Part shown: positions 22,468 through 34,018 of the stretch, piece by piece
Layout of the letters: each line of letters opens with the position of its first letter
Position numbering within the stretch: position 1 is the stretch's first letter
From: Amaurobius ferox
Taxonomy: Eukaryota > Arthropoda > Arachnida > Araneae > Amaurobiidae
Reading direction: 5' to 3'
NCBI GenBank assembly: GCA_951213105.1
Contig: OX578144.1
Coordinates: forward strand, 78,486,801 to 78,550,800
DNA length: 64,000 nucleotides
The notes under the pieces: model-generated
Seen by the model: the letters and a program-made list of their open reading frames with translations, nothing else
What the model was told of the DNA's origin: nothing
Database searches by the model: none
Made by a program: the position numbers and the translations under genes

Positions 22468-24054
22468 AAACAATAGAAAGTGCCCTCTGTGTTGCCCGGG
22501 ATTAGTGTAAACCTTTGATTAAAATCGCATCAAAACTCACATCAAATTCGCGACAGTATTCCTCCCAGATATATAAAATTCAGAATATTTTTTTTATAAA
22601 ATTACTAAAGTAGCCATATTTTGAACTTTGAAATTTCCAAAATTGCAGTTTATATGTTGCTAATAGTGTCAGTTTGTTCAGTATGAAATCTTCCTTGAAA
22701 AAAAAAAAAGAATAAAAATATATAAATAAAAAAAATCTGCATTGTAGAAAAGTAAAAATAAAAAATCCTTTTTACCGAATATAAATGTCTATATAGGTTG
22801 TTAGGAGAAGAAAAAAAAGATGTAATTATTATAACAGATATTGTGTGATTATCATATTAGATATTTTAAATATAAAACGCCAGCCAAATTTCTTTTAACT
22901 TTAACAACCGAAATGATCTGCTTGCTCTCCCAAACAATTTAATCAAAAACCGCAAAATGAGAAAGTAACCGTCTGCATAATGGGAACGAGTTGAGTAGAA
23001 TGGCAACCGTTCCGCTGCTATGGCAACCAACGAACAGCTGAGAAGCAGGGATGTAAATGAAGAGGAAAGATTAAATATAGAAATATGCTAGAAAAGGGTA
23101 GGGATCTGGCACGTAGGGATAAACTTAACAAAAGCGATGGAAGAAATGTTCAAGAAGTAAATTTTATTTCATCTTATGAAACATCAATACATAACAGTCC
23201 CTACAGAAAAAAAACTCGATTTTATAAAATTAATTAAAAAAAAATGCTAGTTTTATGATTCGAACTCTATAAAAAAATTAATAAGCTTCTTGTTATTATT
23301 TGACTGGAATGATCTCAATATCATTCTAATCGCTCAACTTTTTCGAGACGTATCGTGTTCATTGTAGGGAAGTCAAAACTGCATTATCTCGAAAACAGTT
23401 TGTGATAACGCCAAAGCAATGATTGTTAGTAGTAAATTTTTGATAGGAAGTACGTATAAATCATTAGCTCACTAGATAATGAACTATTTTTATACGCTTT
23501 TATATAGCTTACTCTGTTAAATTCAAATTTTGTGACTGATTTTTAACGTAATTCCTGATGTTCAATCGACTTGAAACTTTGCACACTTATGTATTCCTAA
23601 TGACAATATAATATTTTTTAACACTTGACGCCTTTCACGCGTTTCCTTAACTACAAAAATCTAGACTTATAGATAGATCATCGTTGGCTTCCAATAATCT
23701 TAGAAGTATTAAAATTTACTATGAATGAATTTTTTGTCACAGTAATGAATATTCCATAATGAGTTAAAGAAAAAAAAAATACAGCTGTACATGAGACATA
23801 CAGATAACATACTCGCTAGAATATTAGAAACAAAGTTTAAATGTGCAACGTGTAATTGGACAACGAGGGTTGCTGCATAAATTATAGCACTACATTCCCA
23901 ATAATCATTTCCTTGTTTACACAACATTACAGCAATGTATTTCCTTATTACAAAAAACTTTTCAGTAAAATAGAAAATAACAGTTTCTTTTTAACCGCAA
24001 AACTGCCCAGAATTTTATTAACTATGCTTTTCCTTCCCCACTAATTCTTATCTT

Positions 24055-24056
<2 letters not shown>
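22468..24056. other. Non-genic stretch
   Basis: AT-rich, without a recognised family. A GC-richer patch at 22950-23110 contains GCTATGGCAACCAACG, a weaker X-box-like word. A short relic at about 23385-23420 resembles the 'CTCGAxAACxG' block of families A and B. Nothing else is supported. Confidence 0.4.

Positions 24057-24101
<45 letters not shown>
24057..24101. repeat. (TA)n microsatellite
   Basis: About 45 bases of uninterrupted TA. Another TA-rich tract follows the nearby inverted repeat at about 24800-24838. Confidence 0.95.
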
Positions 24102-24103
<2 letters not shown>

Positions 24104-24193
24104 AAAATTGATAAAGCACTATAAGATTAAAAGGTTCGAGTTAAAAATCATATAAAAGAAAAGCGCAATGCAGCATTTTCCCCATTATACGAA

Positions 24194-24791
24194 ATATAAT
24201 AAAATAAGATAGAAATAGGATACAAATGGAATAAAAAATGGATGGGAAGGCTAACGGGCAATATGCTAAAAAAAGCCTAAGGGGGGATTGTGACCCCTTA
24301 AATCCCCGGTTACAGCATGCTGCTAGGCCGCGGCACACTCCCGGTATGGCCACAATTCCCGTAGCACTTCTCCAAGGCCTGTAGCTCGAATGAATAGACC
24401 TTGATTTTTCAAAGGAGTAAAGAAGAAATGATACCCAATTTCTATAGAACGTTGTTAAAATCCAAATTTTATAATTTTATAATAATGAGGGGGAAGGATG
24501 AATTCTTCTTATATTGTCTTTGGATTTTAACAACGTTCTATAGAAATTGGGTATCATTTCTTCTTTACTCCTTTGAAAAATCAAGGTCTATTCATTCGAG
24601 CTACAGGCATTGGAGAAGTGCTACGGGAATTGTGGCCATACCGGGAGTGTGCCGCGGCCTAGCAGCATGCTGTAACCGGGGATTTAAGGGGTCACAATCC
24701 CCCCTTAGGCTTTTTTTAGCATATTGCCCGTTAGCCTTCCCATCCATTTTTTATTCCATTTGTATCCTATTTCTATCTTATTTTATTATAT
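24194..24791. repeat. Near-perfect 273-bp inverted repeat, 52-bp spacer
   Basis: Positions x and 48985-x pair throughout. Arms 24194-24466 and 24519-24791 match at 272 of 273 bases by eye, with no gap; the one mismatch is 24376/24609. The arms are GC-richer than their surroundings (for example CATGCTGCTAGGCCGCGGCA). A transcript on either strand would fold into a ~270-bp duplex. Open frames of the same sequence appear on both strands (24141-24353 minus, 24401-24847 plus) because of the symmetry and are not called as genes. No convincing target duplication. A foldback element, hairpin-RNA locus or assembly palindrome are all possible. Confidence 0.95.
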
Positions 24792-25045
24792 ACATACATT
24801 ATATATATACATACATTATATATATATATATATATATTACATATTAAATGTATAACCATATTTATCGATTTTACAAAATCCGTGATAGAGCGGCCACTAA
24901 ACAAACTGTCTACTGGCCACTTGCTACTAAGCAAAAATTTGAGTTTTCAGGTCTACAATCTTGTCCATAATGTAAACTTTCCACTACAACTTATTTCTCA
25001 ATGCATATTATCATCCATAAAAATTTTAAATCATAAATTATACGA

Positions 25046-25151
25046 CTAAATTATGTCTACAACATAAGCTTCTCCATCATTAACTGCGCCTCCGCCACTT
25101 TTGTTTTCCATAGAAACCACAAGGATTTCGCGTTTCTCATGATCCGAGCAC
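25046..25151 (-). CDS. Candidate coding exon with stop
   Basis: On the minus strand an acceptor (CAGCATTTTTAG) is followed by one base and 34 open codons plus a stop. The peptide starts CSDHEKREILVVSMENKSGG and ends with EAYVVDII. An in-frame ATG inside (MENKSGGG) leaves open the alternative of a first exon. GC content is higher than the flanks, and the amino-acid mix is ordinary for soluble protein. The polypyrimidine tract is weak. Gene not recognised. No clear AATAAA follows within ~170 bp. Confidence 0.35.
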
Positions 25152-25607
25152 CTAAAAATGCTGTACCTGTATCATCAATAGAACATTCTGGAACGTCGTC
25201 TTTTCTCTCCGAAGTAACTTTTAATATGAACGTCAGAACTGAGAACTTGACAGAGATATGGCCTATGTACTAAAAATGTATCCACATCATGAAATATGAA
25301 TAAATCAGATTTAAAATACAAATGGACTCATTGGATTATTCATGTAGCCCTGACATACACTATGCAGCCAGCACAATTCATCCCTTTACAAAACTAATAA
25401 AATAAGTAAACGAAAAACAGAAAAATAAAACAAGAACGTGATATTTCACAATAACAAATTTAATGGCAATGAAATACCTCGACTGATAGAAATAAATTAT
25501 TCTTAAGAGGTTTAAAAATAACAACATATAATAAAATCCAATGAAAGTAAATTAGATTGAATATATTTATTCTATAGCAATACGAGGGGAAAAATTTTTT
25601 TTTGTTA

Positions 25608-25802
25608 CTAAAACAAGAAATTAGAGATCAAATTCAATTTGTTTCCGCGCCTTATCGCTTTTTCACGCTCCGATAACTTAACCGGCAAACATCTTGGAAC
25701 ACGATCATAACGAGCTTCAGAATCTTGATCAAATTTACTCTCGGCTGGAGAAACCAATTTTAATAGTAAAAATCCAGCAGCAATGAAAAAAAATCGTTTG
25801 CT
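25608..25802 (-). CDS. Candidate exon or short ORF, secreted-like start
   Basis: A 64-codon frame plus stop on the minus strand is open from a TGA at 25803-25805. It starts with a hydrophobic run (FFFIAAGFLLLKLV), then an acidic stretch (ESKFDQDSEAR), and has a single cysteine. There is no in-frame ATG. Within it, an acceptor (GGTTTCTCCAG) and a strong donor (CCG|GTTAAG) delimit a 62-bp possible exon at 25683-25744. The layout (hydrophobic leader, acidic segment, Arg) recalls a secreted peptide precursor, but no mature domain is seen and no function is claimed. Confidence 0.3.
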   Translation of the reverse strand, partial: SKRFFFIAAGFLLLKLVSPAESKFDQDSEARYDRVPRCLPVKLSEREKAIRRGNKLNLISNFLF

Positions 25803-25982
25803 TCAGTTATTTTCAACTTCGGTGTGTAAATGGCATGCGCAAAGCTACGCTTTTCTTATACTGTTAGAATTGGCAAAGTTGCTGGAACGAGTTTCCGAAT
25901 GTCTTTCATGATGTAAGCGTAGTTAGGAAAGGTTTAAAAATAACGAAATTAGCTGAAATGTAAATATAGCATTTGAAATGTA

Positions 25983-26480
25983 AAAATCTGATGTGGGCAG
26001 CACACGACACAAATTCACTTCCTCTTATCCTTCGTTCACAGTTCATTAAACCGAGTTTAATCGTACAAAATAACATAGTTAATTATCTGAAATTACATTG
26101 AATTTGAAGTTTTAATTCAATTTTCGTTTTCATTTGGCGGCTAGACGTGTTTTCAAAGACAACGTGACAAAAATGTGAGAAAACTAAAATATGTCGAGAA
26201 CGTTTAAGGGGTTAGTTTTATTCTATTCGTCGTCAAAAATTACATATAGAACAAGCATGTAATTGACACATTTAAGCATACGTATTCATTTTAGATTTTG
26301 ATCATTTCTGCGGACCATTTTGGGAAAGAGAGAGAGAGAGGGGAGGGGAATAAAAAGCAGGTTCTTTTTCCGAAACGTACCAAACTCTAATCAGCACTAA
26401 GGTAATCCACAAGTGACTTATATACCAAATTTTGTGAAATTTGATCAGTTAGTTTTTTAACTAGAGTGGATCGTATCCAC
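25983..26480 (-). repeat. Repeat family A, copy A4 (truncated)
   Basis: Starts at the reversed terminus AAATCTGATGTGGGCAGCAC and runs into the body (CATTTGGCGGCTAGACGTGT; 'AACAAGCATGTAATTGA'). It stops inside the second internal unit near CTAGAGTGGATCGTATCC. A purine tract (GAGAGAGAGAGG, 26328-26341) interrupts it. The hairpin end is absent. Confidence 0.75.
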
Positions 26481-27734
26481 TGAATGAACTTTAGATTATC
26501 AATTTCCTCCATACATGCTACCGTCACTGCTCCGGGAAATATCATTGTTTTTCATAGGAAGTGATGCAGTGAAAATCTTAAAATGTGAAACATTCAAGTT
26601 ATAGTCATGAGAAGTACTAAAAAATACTATCTAGTTCTAGTTTTTCACATAATATATCCAGTTTTTCTTTCAGGCATACTTCCAGGGGGGGGGGGGGGGG
26701 GCTTAAGTTAACCTAGTTTCTATGTATGTGACATAGCATTTAGATATATTTATATAGGACAAATAAAAACTTTTCTCTCCCTAAAATATCATTCCCCCCA
26801 CCCCCCCCACCCCCAAAGCCCTGAAAGAAACACTGAATGTATCTGCACACAAAATTTGATAGTGGTCTGATGGTTCGTTCCTAATTTATAGTGGCCAACA
26901 TCTCAGACACAAACGAACATCTTTGCAAAAGTGTTTGAAGTTAAGTTCTTGGGTTTCTAAAACGGTCTTATCCGACAATATCTCGGATTCGAAAATTTTC
27001 AGAAAAGTAATACTTAACAAAGTATAAGAAGTAAAGAAGGAAAAATATTACGATAAAAACAAAATTGTCTTACAGGAATTTACTTAATACTTCAATTATT
27101 TAAAAGTCAAATTTTGGTCATGTAAGGAATACTTGAAATAAACAATTTAGAAATTTATTTAAACATTACTATAATGATTTAAAATTTAAATTGTGGCCGT
27201 GTATGTAATATCTAGAATAAACAATTTAGAGATCTATTTTTTTTTCTTTTTTCCGGTATCGCTAAACAGCTTTCTTGACCATGAACTGTCAGTAGGTATC
27301 CGTTTTAAAAATGGAGAAAACAGCCAATCAGAAAAACTGTCGTCTCTCCAACGACCTTGAAATTTATTCAAGGTTGCAATGGATGAGTAAGCATGAGTAA
27401 TCCTACTGCGAGTAATTGAATATGTAATCTTCTTTGCTCAGAACGTAATTACGTTACGCGAGTAAGCACAGAGTTTTTCTTTTCTCCCGGCTTTTGCGAT
27501 TTTCGTTCATTTGTTGGCGATCCAATAACGATGTATTAAGTGAACGACGATGAAAAAATGAACTGGAAAATTTTTGTTAGTTAATAGCACAGTCTAAAGG
27601 AGAGAAATTTTGGATTAAAGTATATGGAATAATAATAACAAATTAATCTGATGCGATTTTCAACATGTGACTTTTCACATGGATTAGCAAATTCCGGTAA
27701 AATCGATAACACGATTTTTTTTTATTCTTATTTA
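26481..27734. other. Non-genic stretch with G and C runs
   Basis: Holds a G run at about 26685-26701 and a C-rich tract at about 26795-26815. The stretch between them could be a decayed element with 'CTGATGGTTCGTTCC' and 'ATATCTCGGATTCGAAAATT' words like those of families A-C. No gene. Confidence 0.4.
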
Positions 27735-27975
27735 TTCTTCGCTTTTATTCTTTGATCTTGTTGGAAACCAATAAGTTTTTTGTTCATAAAACATTCGCTC
27801 TAACTGCTGTCTTCAATAATCGAAAGTATGGTGGCAAACTGCGTGCACGCTTCATTTTTGACGGAAGTTATAAGCATTTTTATTCTCGTCTGTATACTTA
27901 TTTCGTATCGTCATACAAATTTTCGGAAAAATGAAGAGTGACACCTTCAGAACCGGAAGTGGAATCTGATACTTT
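27735..27975 (+). repeat. Dispersed repeat D, copy 1
   Basis: Shares TTCATTTTTGACG, AAGCATTTTTATTC, ACTTATTTCGTA and an 'ATACxAATTTTCG' block with 58610-58810, and in reverse with 41169-41340. A 60-codon frame (27752-27934) lies in it but has no recognised domain. The same family borders the satellite array. Confidence 0.65.
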
Positions 27976-28317
27976 AATAGATGAAAAATTTAGAGGCTTC
28001 TTGAGTCAGAAAGGTTTAAATCTAACATCTACAACAAAGTAAAATCATTACATACAGCAATGACTTCAAAAAACTATTACACCAGGTGTCTCAAGATGTC
28101 CCACTATCATGTATACCATGGTTCTCCAATACGTCAAATTGTTCCTGAAGGCTAGCATGCTTTTCGGATTAACTCTATGACCATTTTATATATAATTTTG
28201 CAATAAAATATGCCTGTTTCTTTGATATGTAGATTTATTTAAATAAATTAAAATTTAATCCCACTGTTACTGTCTACATAATTTACATAAAAGAGATTTG
28301 ACTGTTGTAAAAAGTAA

Positions 28318-29607
28318 CAAGAAAGATCAATCATGCTTAAAGCATTGATTATGAAACACTTTCCAACTTCAATGCAATTTTATTTAAACATGTCTAAAAT
28401 GCAATACATTCCTCGGTAATATTTTAAAACTTATCACAATATTACATTAATTTATTATATTTGAAAACTTAAACCTTCATCGAGAAAAATGAGCTTCATT
28501 CAAATGACGGCATTGAAATATAAATTGTATGGTTTAAACATCTCTAAAATGTGATACATTCCTCGGTAATAATTTTAGAATTATCATAATACTACGATAA
28601 TTTATTATATTTGAAAACTTCATCGGAAACAACTGAAATTCATTCAAATGACGTCGTAGAAAAATTAACACGCCTGGCTCACTCTATAAAAGCAGTATTT
28701 CATTCATAAATAATTTCCCATTCATGTCATTCATTACAATACCATAATAATTTATTTTATTTAAAAATTAAGACCATGGAGCTACAAGTAATTAAACTCT
28801 ATGCGTAAAACTTCATCGAAAAAAATCCTCCTTCTCTTTGTAAAATCAATGAATATTTCATTCATCATATCAGCTATGCAGACTCCATGAACTAAATGAT
28901 TTTGTGTTAAAGAAATACAGCAATTCTAATACAACTTATTCTACATATTTTGCTGTTTACATTTTACATAGGTGAAAAATAGGCTTCGTTGTAGAAATAA
29001 TCAAATTTGGATGAGCATTTAAACTCAAGTATATTGCAATTGCGTTGTTTCAGTATGTAGATGCACAGAATTTAAGCAAAAATAAAGTGGTTTTAGGACG
29101 GATACAACACTCAATATGAATTAAAAAGAACTTTAAAAATCACGATTTTGAGACAAGATGGATGCCATATATCATTTTGAAGTAGGTCACGTGATCTTTT
29201 CATATCATGGTCACGTGATCGCTTCACATAAGGTGTTATTATTATTTTAATTTTTATTTAAAAAACTACTGAATATATTTCGCTGAATTTTTTTTATATA
29301 TTTTATGGAACAATTTGAATATTACCTAAAATTTTCGAAGCAATTTGTGAATTTTAAATCCGCTTAGAAAATGTTTGAAAAATTAGGTCCCATAGGGATC
29401 AATGTATTTCATTTTTTCAACCCGGGTTCAATCCAAAACTAATTGGGTGATATTATTCATTTATATTCCCATAGGTCCTACACACCGTCTGAACAACATA
29501 CTAAAATTTCATTTCAATTAAGTCATTTTTACGGCAGTTATCGTGCTAACGGACAGACAGACAGAACAAAGTCATAAACACTTTTCAACTTTGTTGTAAA
29601 GTGTTAA
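28318..29607 (-). repeat. Repeat family C, copy C2 (1.29 kb)
   Basis: Collinear with C1 at high identity: starts CAAGAAAGATCAATCATGC, has TATAAAAGCAG at 28685-28695, and ends TTGTAAAGTGTTAA. Differences are small substitutions and a few short indels. Non-coding. Confidence 0.9.
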
Positions 29608-30005
29608 AAAAATAGCTTAATAAATTACTACCTATTTGCAGCCTAAAGCTTTCAAAACTCAGCAGCAAAAGCACAGGAGGGCCATACAGATGGCACATAA
29701 AATTTACAAGATTTCTATCTCAAACCATATTTTAAAATGTAAGGTATCCTAAGATGTCCAGAGTGTATTTCACTTTTCCTTACTCCCTTTTATGAAAATC
29801 GTTTGAATCTTGTAAAAGATATCCTGCTTGCTGCTGAAAGTGAAATAAACTCTATTGCAAAAAAATGATATGCACCCATAAGAAATTGAGCTACAACCAC
29901 GAAACTCGGCATGTATGTCTTGTTTGAGGAGATATGCAAATGATTAGAATTTAGGGAGGGGGGATATATTTTATTAAGAAATGGTGGCAACAAGAAGATG
30001 GCGTT
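29608..30005. other. Non-genic stretch
   Basis: No repeat family or gene recognised between copy C2 and the transposase pseudogene. It may include the 3' flank of that DNA transposon, but no TIR was identified. Confidence 0.35.
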
Positions 30006-30575
30006 TTAGTACATGACAAATCTTCCCCGGATAGCTATACAAGCTGATATTAGATGCGGCATAGATTCAATTAAGTTGCTTTTACGCCCCTCTGCGAAAG
30101 ATACTGCCACAAATGTTGCAATTGGTTAATTAATTCAATGGCATTCTGAGAAGGCTGCAATTGCCGTTCCATGTCCCTGACGTGTTCTATTGTTCATAGT
30201 TCTGGGGACCTGGATGGCCATGAAAGGGTATTAAATCGTCGAAGACACTGTTGAGAAAGTCGTGCAGCATGTGGTCGAGCATTGTCTTGTTGGTAAATGG
30301 AATCTGGGTGTCTTGACAGCATAATCAGAAAAATCAGCTGCAGAATATCGTTGCGCACAAGCGAGCCGTCAGATTAGCTAAACCACAACTAGAGGAGATC
30401 GTCTGTCCCACGACAGAGCTCCCTCAGACTGTCACACCACGTGTGACAGCCGTGTGCCGCTCGTCTGTCCTCCACACACATATGCGGCGGTCATCAAGAC
30501 TGAGATAGACGCGGGATTCGAAGCTAAAGACAACATATCTCCAATCGGTGTCTCTAGTATCTCAAAAACGGCTCT
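30006..30575 (-). pseudogene. Tc1-like transposase pseudogene
   Basis: The minus strand encodes, in order, DTDWRYVVFS, an ESRVYL block, DDRRICVW (near 30490), IYQQDNARPHAARL (about 30255-30295), WPSRSPEL and TIEHVRDM (about 30175-30220), and NLIESMP...SACIAIRG (to the stop at 30006-30008). This is the order of the Tc1 DDE domain. The second catalytic Asp (QQDN) and the Glu (IEH) are kept. The first Asp of the usual SDESR motif reads SFESR, so catalysis would be lost. In-frame stops and at least two frameshifts are present, and the N-terminal DNA-binding half is missing. About 190 residues remain of a usual ~340. Confidence 0.9.
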
Positions 30576-30985
30576 TGATAACTCTTAAGTCTATTTATTT
30601 ATGGTTTAAAAAAATATGGTTAAATAATTTATAAATCATACAATAGGAAGCATATTTATTATTCTGTAACTGTTGCTTATTTTTGTAATTTTTCTGATAG
30701 AATTGACTTTTTATTCTCCCTGCGGTCATGTTAATGCAATTTTTTTAAGTTTTCGGGAATCAAATAGGTCCAGATATTCAGAAATACCTGACATTGCTTG
30801 GCATTTTAAAATAACATTGGCTCGAAAATATTCATAGAAAATTATACATTGTAAATACCTTATACAGCGATACATATAGTTGAATAAAATAGAAAAAAAA
30901 GTTTGTAAACACAAATAAAATAATATGCAGTGGAGAAATGTACAAATTTGTTAAAGAATGTAAACGTTATCTATTCCTGCATGTA
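30576..30985. other. Non-genic stretch
   Basis: AT-rich DNA without recognised features between the Tc1 relic and MITE E3. Confidence 0.4.
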
Positions 30986-31661
30986 CAGGGTTCCTAGGAA
31001 AGTCTTTAAGCACCTCAATAACTTTGTAGGGAAATGTCCATGAGTGGTCTATCTATGGTAAAATGATCATGCCCGATCGAATAAAGTAGATTACAGTGCA
31101 CCCTAGCGGAGAAGAATATAGTCAATTACAAAGTGTTATATAATGAGTAAGAATTAATATCAAGAACGCATGAAATACGTATATGGAAGGCAATCCATTT
31201 CTGTCAAAAAGTAATTTCCCCAAGGACTGTAACACGGTGACACCTACAATGTTGGTTAAAGTACGTAATATTCTTTCTCAAAATCAAATGTGCATTATTG
31301 CTGATGGAGGAAATGTTGAAAAGTTGTACATTAGATTCATGTGCATATAAGTGTTGTTTATTTTAGCACTCCTGCTTAGGGCAGCCATTTGCCATTAACC
31401 CTATTGTGTGGAATAAATGCCTTTTGAAACAGTTTTATTGTTCATTCGTACTCATTAGACAATACTCTACAAATTTTGTAATTGACGTTTGTTTCTTTTC
31501 GCTTTGTTGCCGAGTTCGCGATCCGAACTTTTTAAATTCTCCACTAGGGGCGCTGCAATCACTTTTCTTCAATCGAGCATGGTCGATTTACTATAGATAG
31601 ACCTAACATGTGCATTCACAGACCTTTCCTTGCAAAGTTATTGGGGTGCCCAGGAACCCCG
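30986..31661. mobile_element. MITE family E, copy E3 (intact, 676 bp)
   Basis: Starts CAGGGTTCCTAGGAAAGTCT and ends in its inverted counterpart (GTGCCCAGGAACCCCG). TA lies on each side (30984-30985, 31662-31663). The TIRs are ~130 bp and include AATAACTTTG, GGTCTATCTAT and a GCxCCCTAG-type block. No intact transposase. Tc1/mariner class is inferred from the TA target and the CAGGGT end. Confidence 0.9.
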
Positions 31662-31980
31662 TATATCCCGGGCGAGGTCGGATGTTTCTGAAAGTAAAGC
31701 CTTTTTTTTTTTTTTCCGAAACAAACTTACTAATTAAAAAACTTGTTTAAGTTTGAAGTTTTGACTGGCGCGAATGAAGAGTAGCAGTGTTTATCTAAGG
31801 CGAGGATACATTTTCTGTCATATTATCATTTTCAGGTGAGCGAAGAACGTGACTCTTTTAGACACTCCACCCCTTTTTATGCTTGTGGAATAACTTACCG
31901 ACGAGAATCTTATTTAAACATGAGATAGTAAAGGGTTTTAAAAACTGTAATAAATATACGCAAATGTGCATAGCTAAAAG
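31662..31980. other. Non-genic stretch
   Basis: Short spacer between E3 and element K with a T run near 31701-31716. No gene. Confidence 0.4.
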
Positions 31981-33252
31981 CATACCTGCCAACCTGGGAA
32001 AATTGGAATGTGTAAAATTTTGCGTGAATGACATTCATAATGATTTTTTTTTAAACTACACGCGCAAACGACATTTCTAATGAATTTAACTATGTACAAA
32101 TACCTGCATTAAAAAAAATACTGCATTAAATATCAGGCATAGTACTGGTAGAATATGAAAATTCAGGACACCAATTTTATAAAATTTCAGGACAATAAAT
32201 TATAAAATAAAAAATATATAACGGTTTTATCCGGTGAAAATTATTTTATAATGAAAACAAATATTTATGTTTGGTAAAACACAGGTTTTCACTAAGAGTA
32301 ACAAATATTGATCTTTAATAATAATAATAATAATTAAAAAAAAATAATAGCACTAAATTATGTTCCTGCCAAAATGGTTTCCTTTTTATTTGCCTAAATT
32401 ATTGCTTTAATACCACTTATTCGAAAATATTCCTTCACAGAGTTCATACCCATTTTTCAAAATAGAAAAATTTGTATTATGCAAATACAATTAAAAAATT
32501 AACCTTAATAATTAGCCATAATATGAAAATAAGCTAGTTCAATCGATCTAATATGTAACATTTAAATGATGGAGATGGATGGAAAAAGATACTAACGTAC
32601 TCTCGGTAATTCACGCGAAGTAACTGAATTGCGCAATCGCACTGTTTATGTGAAAATAATTAAGAAATTAACCATAATAATTAATTAGAATATGAAAATA
32701 AACTAGTTCAGTCAATCAAAAATGCAATATTTAGAAGATTGAGATGGATGGAAAAAGATACTTTTGTTCTCTCGGCGATTCATAAGAACAAACTGAATTG
32801 CGCAATCGCAGTGTTTATGCGAAATTAATGAACAAAATAACATTTTAGCAATTTATGCTGAATTAGACAACCTTTGAAGAAGTATATTTATTACTTTCAT
32901 AAAATAAGCGATCGAGATCTTCATTTACATTACACACGGCCGTAAATCTCCGTTAATTTGATTGGTATTACCCTGCATTTTATTATGGATTTGCTACGAT
33001 CCCGGGAATGGTAGAAATCCGTGCTGAAAAAGCGTAAAATGGTGTTTCCGAGGAATTATACCACGTCTGGTTAATTAATAAATTTCAAACAAAAAAGGCC
33101 GGAGAATTTGGCCGAAGATTGATTTCCTAGTAATGTTAAAAAATTCAAATAAATGCGGAAATGCGTAAAATATAGCAATAAATGCGTAAAAACGTAAAGA
33201 GCAGTTAAAATGCGTAAATTTTATGCATAATGCGTAAAAGTTGGCAGGTATG
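31981..33252. mobile_element. Non-autonomous DNA transposon K (1.27 kb)
   Basis: The TIRs CATACCTGCCAAC and its inverted copy (GTTGGCAGGTATG, slightly varied) close the element. A 6-bp direct repeat TAAAAG flanks it at 31975-31980 and 33253-33258. Near the right end the word AATGCGTAAAA recurs about six times, like subterminal transposase-binding repeats. Inside is a 169-bp tandem duplication (GAGATGGATGGAAAAAGATA at 32572 and 32741; TTGCGCAATCGCA). No transposase frame. Superfamily unknown. Confidence 0.8.
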
Positions 33253-34018
33253 TAAAAGTCTATAAAGCGGTTTATTTGAAGATAAGCAAAATTGCGAGTC
33301 AGTTTTTTGACGCAGCGGTTTTAAATAAACGTAAATTAATAGAAATGTATGGGTTAAAATACTTAAAAAATAAATATACGGTATATGACAACTACAGGTT
33401 TACATTTTCCGAGGCTGGCTAAATTTCTGTTAGACGCGCAGGGCAGGGATTGGATGTAGTTTTTAAACATTTGGATCGGGTTGAGCTGGGCTATATATAT
33501 CCAATGTTTGAACAATTTGCAATTAATAGCCCACTTCAACTATTAGATCTTGTTAGATTTGCTGCATTTAATTCCCCTTGAACTAGTATATTCCTCTTAT
33601 TCTATTTTCAACAGTGGTGAACAGAAATTGAGGTCATAATTCTCCTCTCACCCATTGGTTGAATAATAATTACATTAGTTCTCCACAGGATTCATATTGT
33701 TACCTTACACCTTTCTGGTAGGTCGGACGGTCTGGGTTTCAACAACAACAACAGGATTCATATTGAAACTAAACAGAGCACTTCAATTGCCCCCCCCCCC
33801 CCCCCCTCCGTATTCCAAGATCCTAGCTATACCTAAGTTTTCAAATGTACTTAAGTTTCTTCTGATAGTTCAAGTGCTGTATGCCTATGTAATAGCTGCG
33901 CCTATGATTTTTAAATACACTTATGTTTTCAATTTTTCGTAGGTATAAATAATTCCCTTCAATATTTTTATTTAATCCCACCATTTGTGCATTTATTAAT
34001 ATTATCATTTTGCCATTT
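33253..34018. other. Non-genic stretch with poly(C)
   Basis: A C run at about 33790-33806 and a short GGGTTGAGCTGGGC-type patch near 33477-33495. Also contains the SINE remnant annotated separately. No gene. Confidence 0.4.
33700..33750 (+). mobile_element. tRNA-SINE S2, 51-bp 3' remnant with TSD
   Basis: Only the last ~50 bases of S2 are present (CCTTACACCTTTCTGGTAGG, GGTCTGGG, then the CAACAACAACA tail). The exact 15-bp duplication ACAGGATTCATATTG at 33685-33699 and 33751-33765 proves a complete insertion event that was 5'-truncated at birth. Confidence 0.9.

Noticed and set aside
24401..24847. 148-codon plus-strand frame
   Set aside because: Spans the loop and right arm of the inverted repeat and ends in TA microsatellite. 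The same peptide appears on the minus strand from the left arm, a symmetry artefact.
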